This document shows, piece by piece, positions 63,463-64,000 of a stretch of DNA of 64,000 nt (the stretch's first letter is position 1; the number at the start of each line of letters is the position of its first letter). The stretch is from Mycobacterium sp. ACS4331 (GTDB lineage Bacteria; Actinomycetota; Actinomycetes; Mycobacteriales; Mycobacteriaceae). The notes under the pieces are model-generated. The model ran no database searches. It was not told the origin of the DNA and saw nothing but the letters and a program-made list of their open reading frames with translations. The stretch covers positions 62,001 to 126,000 of the forward strand of contig NZ_LZHW01000073.1 in NCBI RefSeq assembly GCF_001667265.1, in the 5' to 3' direction. A program made the translations under genes and the position numbers.

Positions 63463-63652
63463 GACCGTCACGCGTTTGCGCAGCTGGACCGATCCCGCGC
63501 CGGATCCGCGGCACATGCGCAGAGTCGAGGGCCGCAGCCCAGCACCGCGCTGACCTGCGAAGTGTTTGGCGTCGCCGGGCGTTCGGGTAGGCGATTCGTC
63601 GGGTTGGGGGTGGCCTGCACCACGCGGGCCACGAAACGACAAGGAGCATCCC

Positions 63653-64000
63653 ATGCGAGCAAGCAAGACGACTGTGTACCGCGGCCTGGCCGGCATCTTC
63701 GCCGGTGGCCTGCTCGGAGCAGCCGCCAGCGCCACCATCGCGCTGCCCGCGGCTGGTGCGGCCCCGGACACCATCACTTCAGAGCCCAACTGCAACGCCA
63801 GCGCGGTGGCCGCCACCGTGAGTTCGGTGTCGCAGTCGGTGGGCAACTACCTGGCCCAGCATCCCGAGACGGACAGGGCGTTGTCGGACATCGCCAAGCG
63901 GCCGGCCGATCAGGCCGAGGACGCCTACGAGGCGTACTTCGCCGCGAACCGGCCGGTGGCCGACGAGCTGCGAAACCTTCAGCAGCCGGTCCGTGACCTG
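63653..64000 (+). CDS. Secreted haem-binding (MHB-type, hemophore-related) protein, 3' end outside window
   Basis: 116 residues are visible from ATG 63653, with AAGGAG upstream. The signal peptide ends PAAGAAPD. The mature part (CNASAVAATVSSVSQSVGNY, LAQHPETDRAL, then a helix with AYEAYFAANRPV) matches the helical mycobacterial haem-binding fold seen in Rv0203-type proteins. It may carry haem or another ligand in the envelope. The C-terminus is cut off by the window. Confidence 0.83.
   Translation, partial: MRASKTTVYRGLAGIFAGGLLGAAASATIALPAAGAAPDTITSEPNCNASAVAATVSSVSQSVGNYLAQHPETDRALSDIAKRPADQAEDAYEAYFAANRPVADELRNLQQPVRDL

Overview
The window is a high-GC actinobacterial chromosome segment, almost certainly from a fast-growing Mycobacterium (Mycolicibacterium) species. 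The evidence is a complete mce operon with Mce-associated secreted proteins, a DUF732 protein, a mycobacterial haem-binding (MHB-type) protein, an F420-dependent Ddn-like nitroreductase, and the steroid-degradation genes fadA5, cyp125, the igr operon, kstD and hsaEGF in the order known from M. tuberculosis Rv3547-Rv3534c, read here in the opposite direction. I saw no rRNA, tRNA, CRISPR array, integrase or insertion sequence.

Layout. (1) 1-8.3 kb: two short-chain dehydrogenases on the + strand, a secreted histidine phosphatase on the - strand, and a tightly coupled - strand operon of an HSL-type esterase, a thiolase and a CaiB-type CoA transferase. The operon is divergent from a Baeyer-Villiger monooxygenase. 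(2) 8.4-19.0 kb: yrbEA-yrbEB-mceABCDEF plus five Mce-associated or small secreted proteins, facing a DUF732-tetR pair. A GTAAG-type inverted repeat occurs twice before the monooxygenase/esterase pair, once before the mce operon and once before tetR, which suggests one local regulon. (3) 20.1-28.3 kb: ddn-like, an NTF2-like gene and fadA5 on the - strand, divergent from cyp125-fadE28-fadE29-chsH2-chsH1-ltp2 across a perfect KstR box. (4) 28.5-55.7 kb: an accessory block described below. (5) 55.8-61.2 kb: the rest of the steroid locus, hsd4B-like and kstD on the - strand and hsaE-hsaG-hsaF on the + strand, again sharing a perfect KstR box. (6) 61.4-64 kb: a RecQ-type helicase with a C-terminal phosphoribosyltransferase domain and the start of an MHB-type secreted protein.

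The accessory block lies exactly where M. tuberculosis carries only PPE63 (Rv3539), between ltp2 and the hsd4B homologue. It encodes what looks like a complete Wzx/Wzy-type surface polysaccharide pathway: an initiating phosphoglycosyltransferase, four glycosyltransferases, GDP-L-fucose synthesis (gmd, fcl), two left-handed beta-helix acyltransferases, three tandem SGNH hydrolases, two chain-length-type membrane proteins, a Wzy-like polymerase, a Wzx-like flippase, a polysaccharide deacetylase, a secreted lipoprotein glycoside hydrolase and a FemAB/CelD-like acyltransferase. Its first operon starts with a LuxR-type regulator with a degenerate receiver domain, then an unknown small protein and a four-gene module: a stand-alone adenylation enzyme, a carrier protein, a flavin amine oxidase and a KamA-type radical-SAM aminomutase. 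Both Asp residues used for lysine recognition are present in the aminomutase. The simplest reading is that a beta-amino acid, probably beta-lysine or a derivative, is made, activated, held on a carrier and attached to the glycan or to something exported with it. I know of no described mycobacterial system with this combination, and it is the best candidate here for new biology.

Genes are densely packed. Most neighbours in the same direction overlap by ATGA, GTGA or TGATG, and these junctions decided most start codons. No gene-free stretch exceeds 300 bases; the longest are 29464-29760, 784-1053 and 28271-28530.
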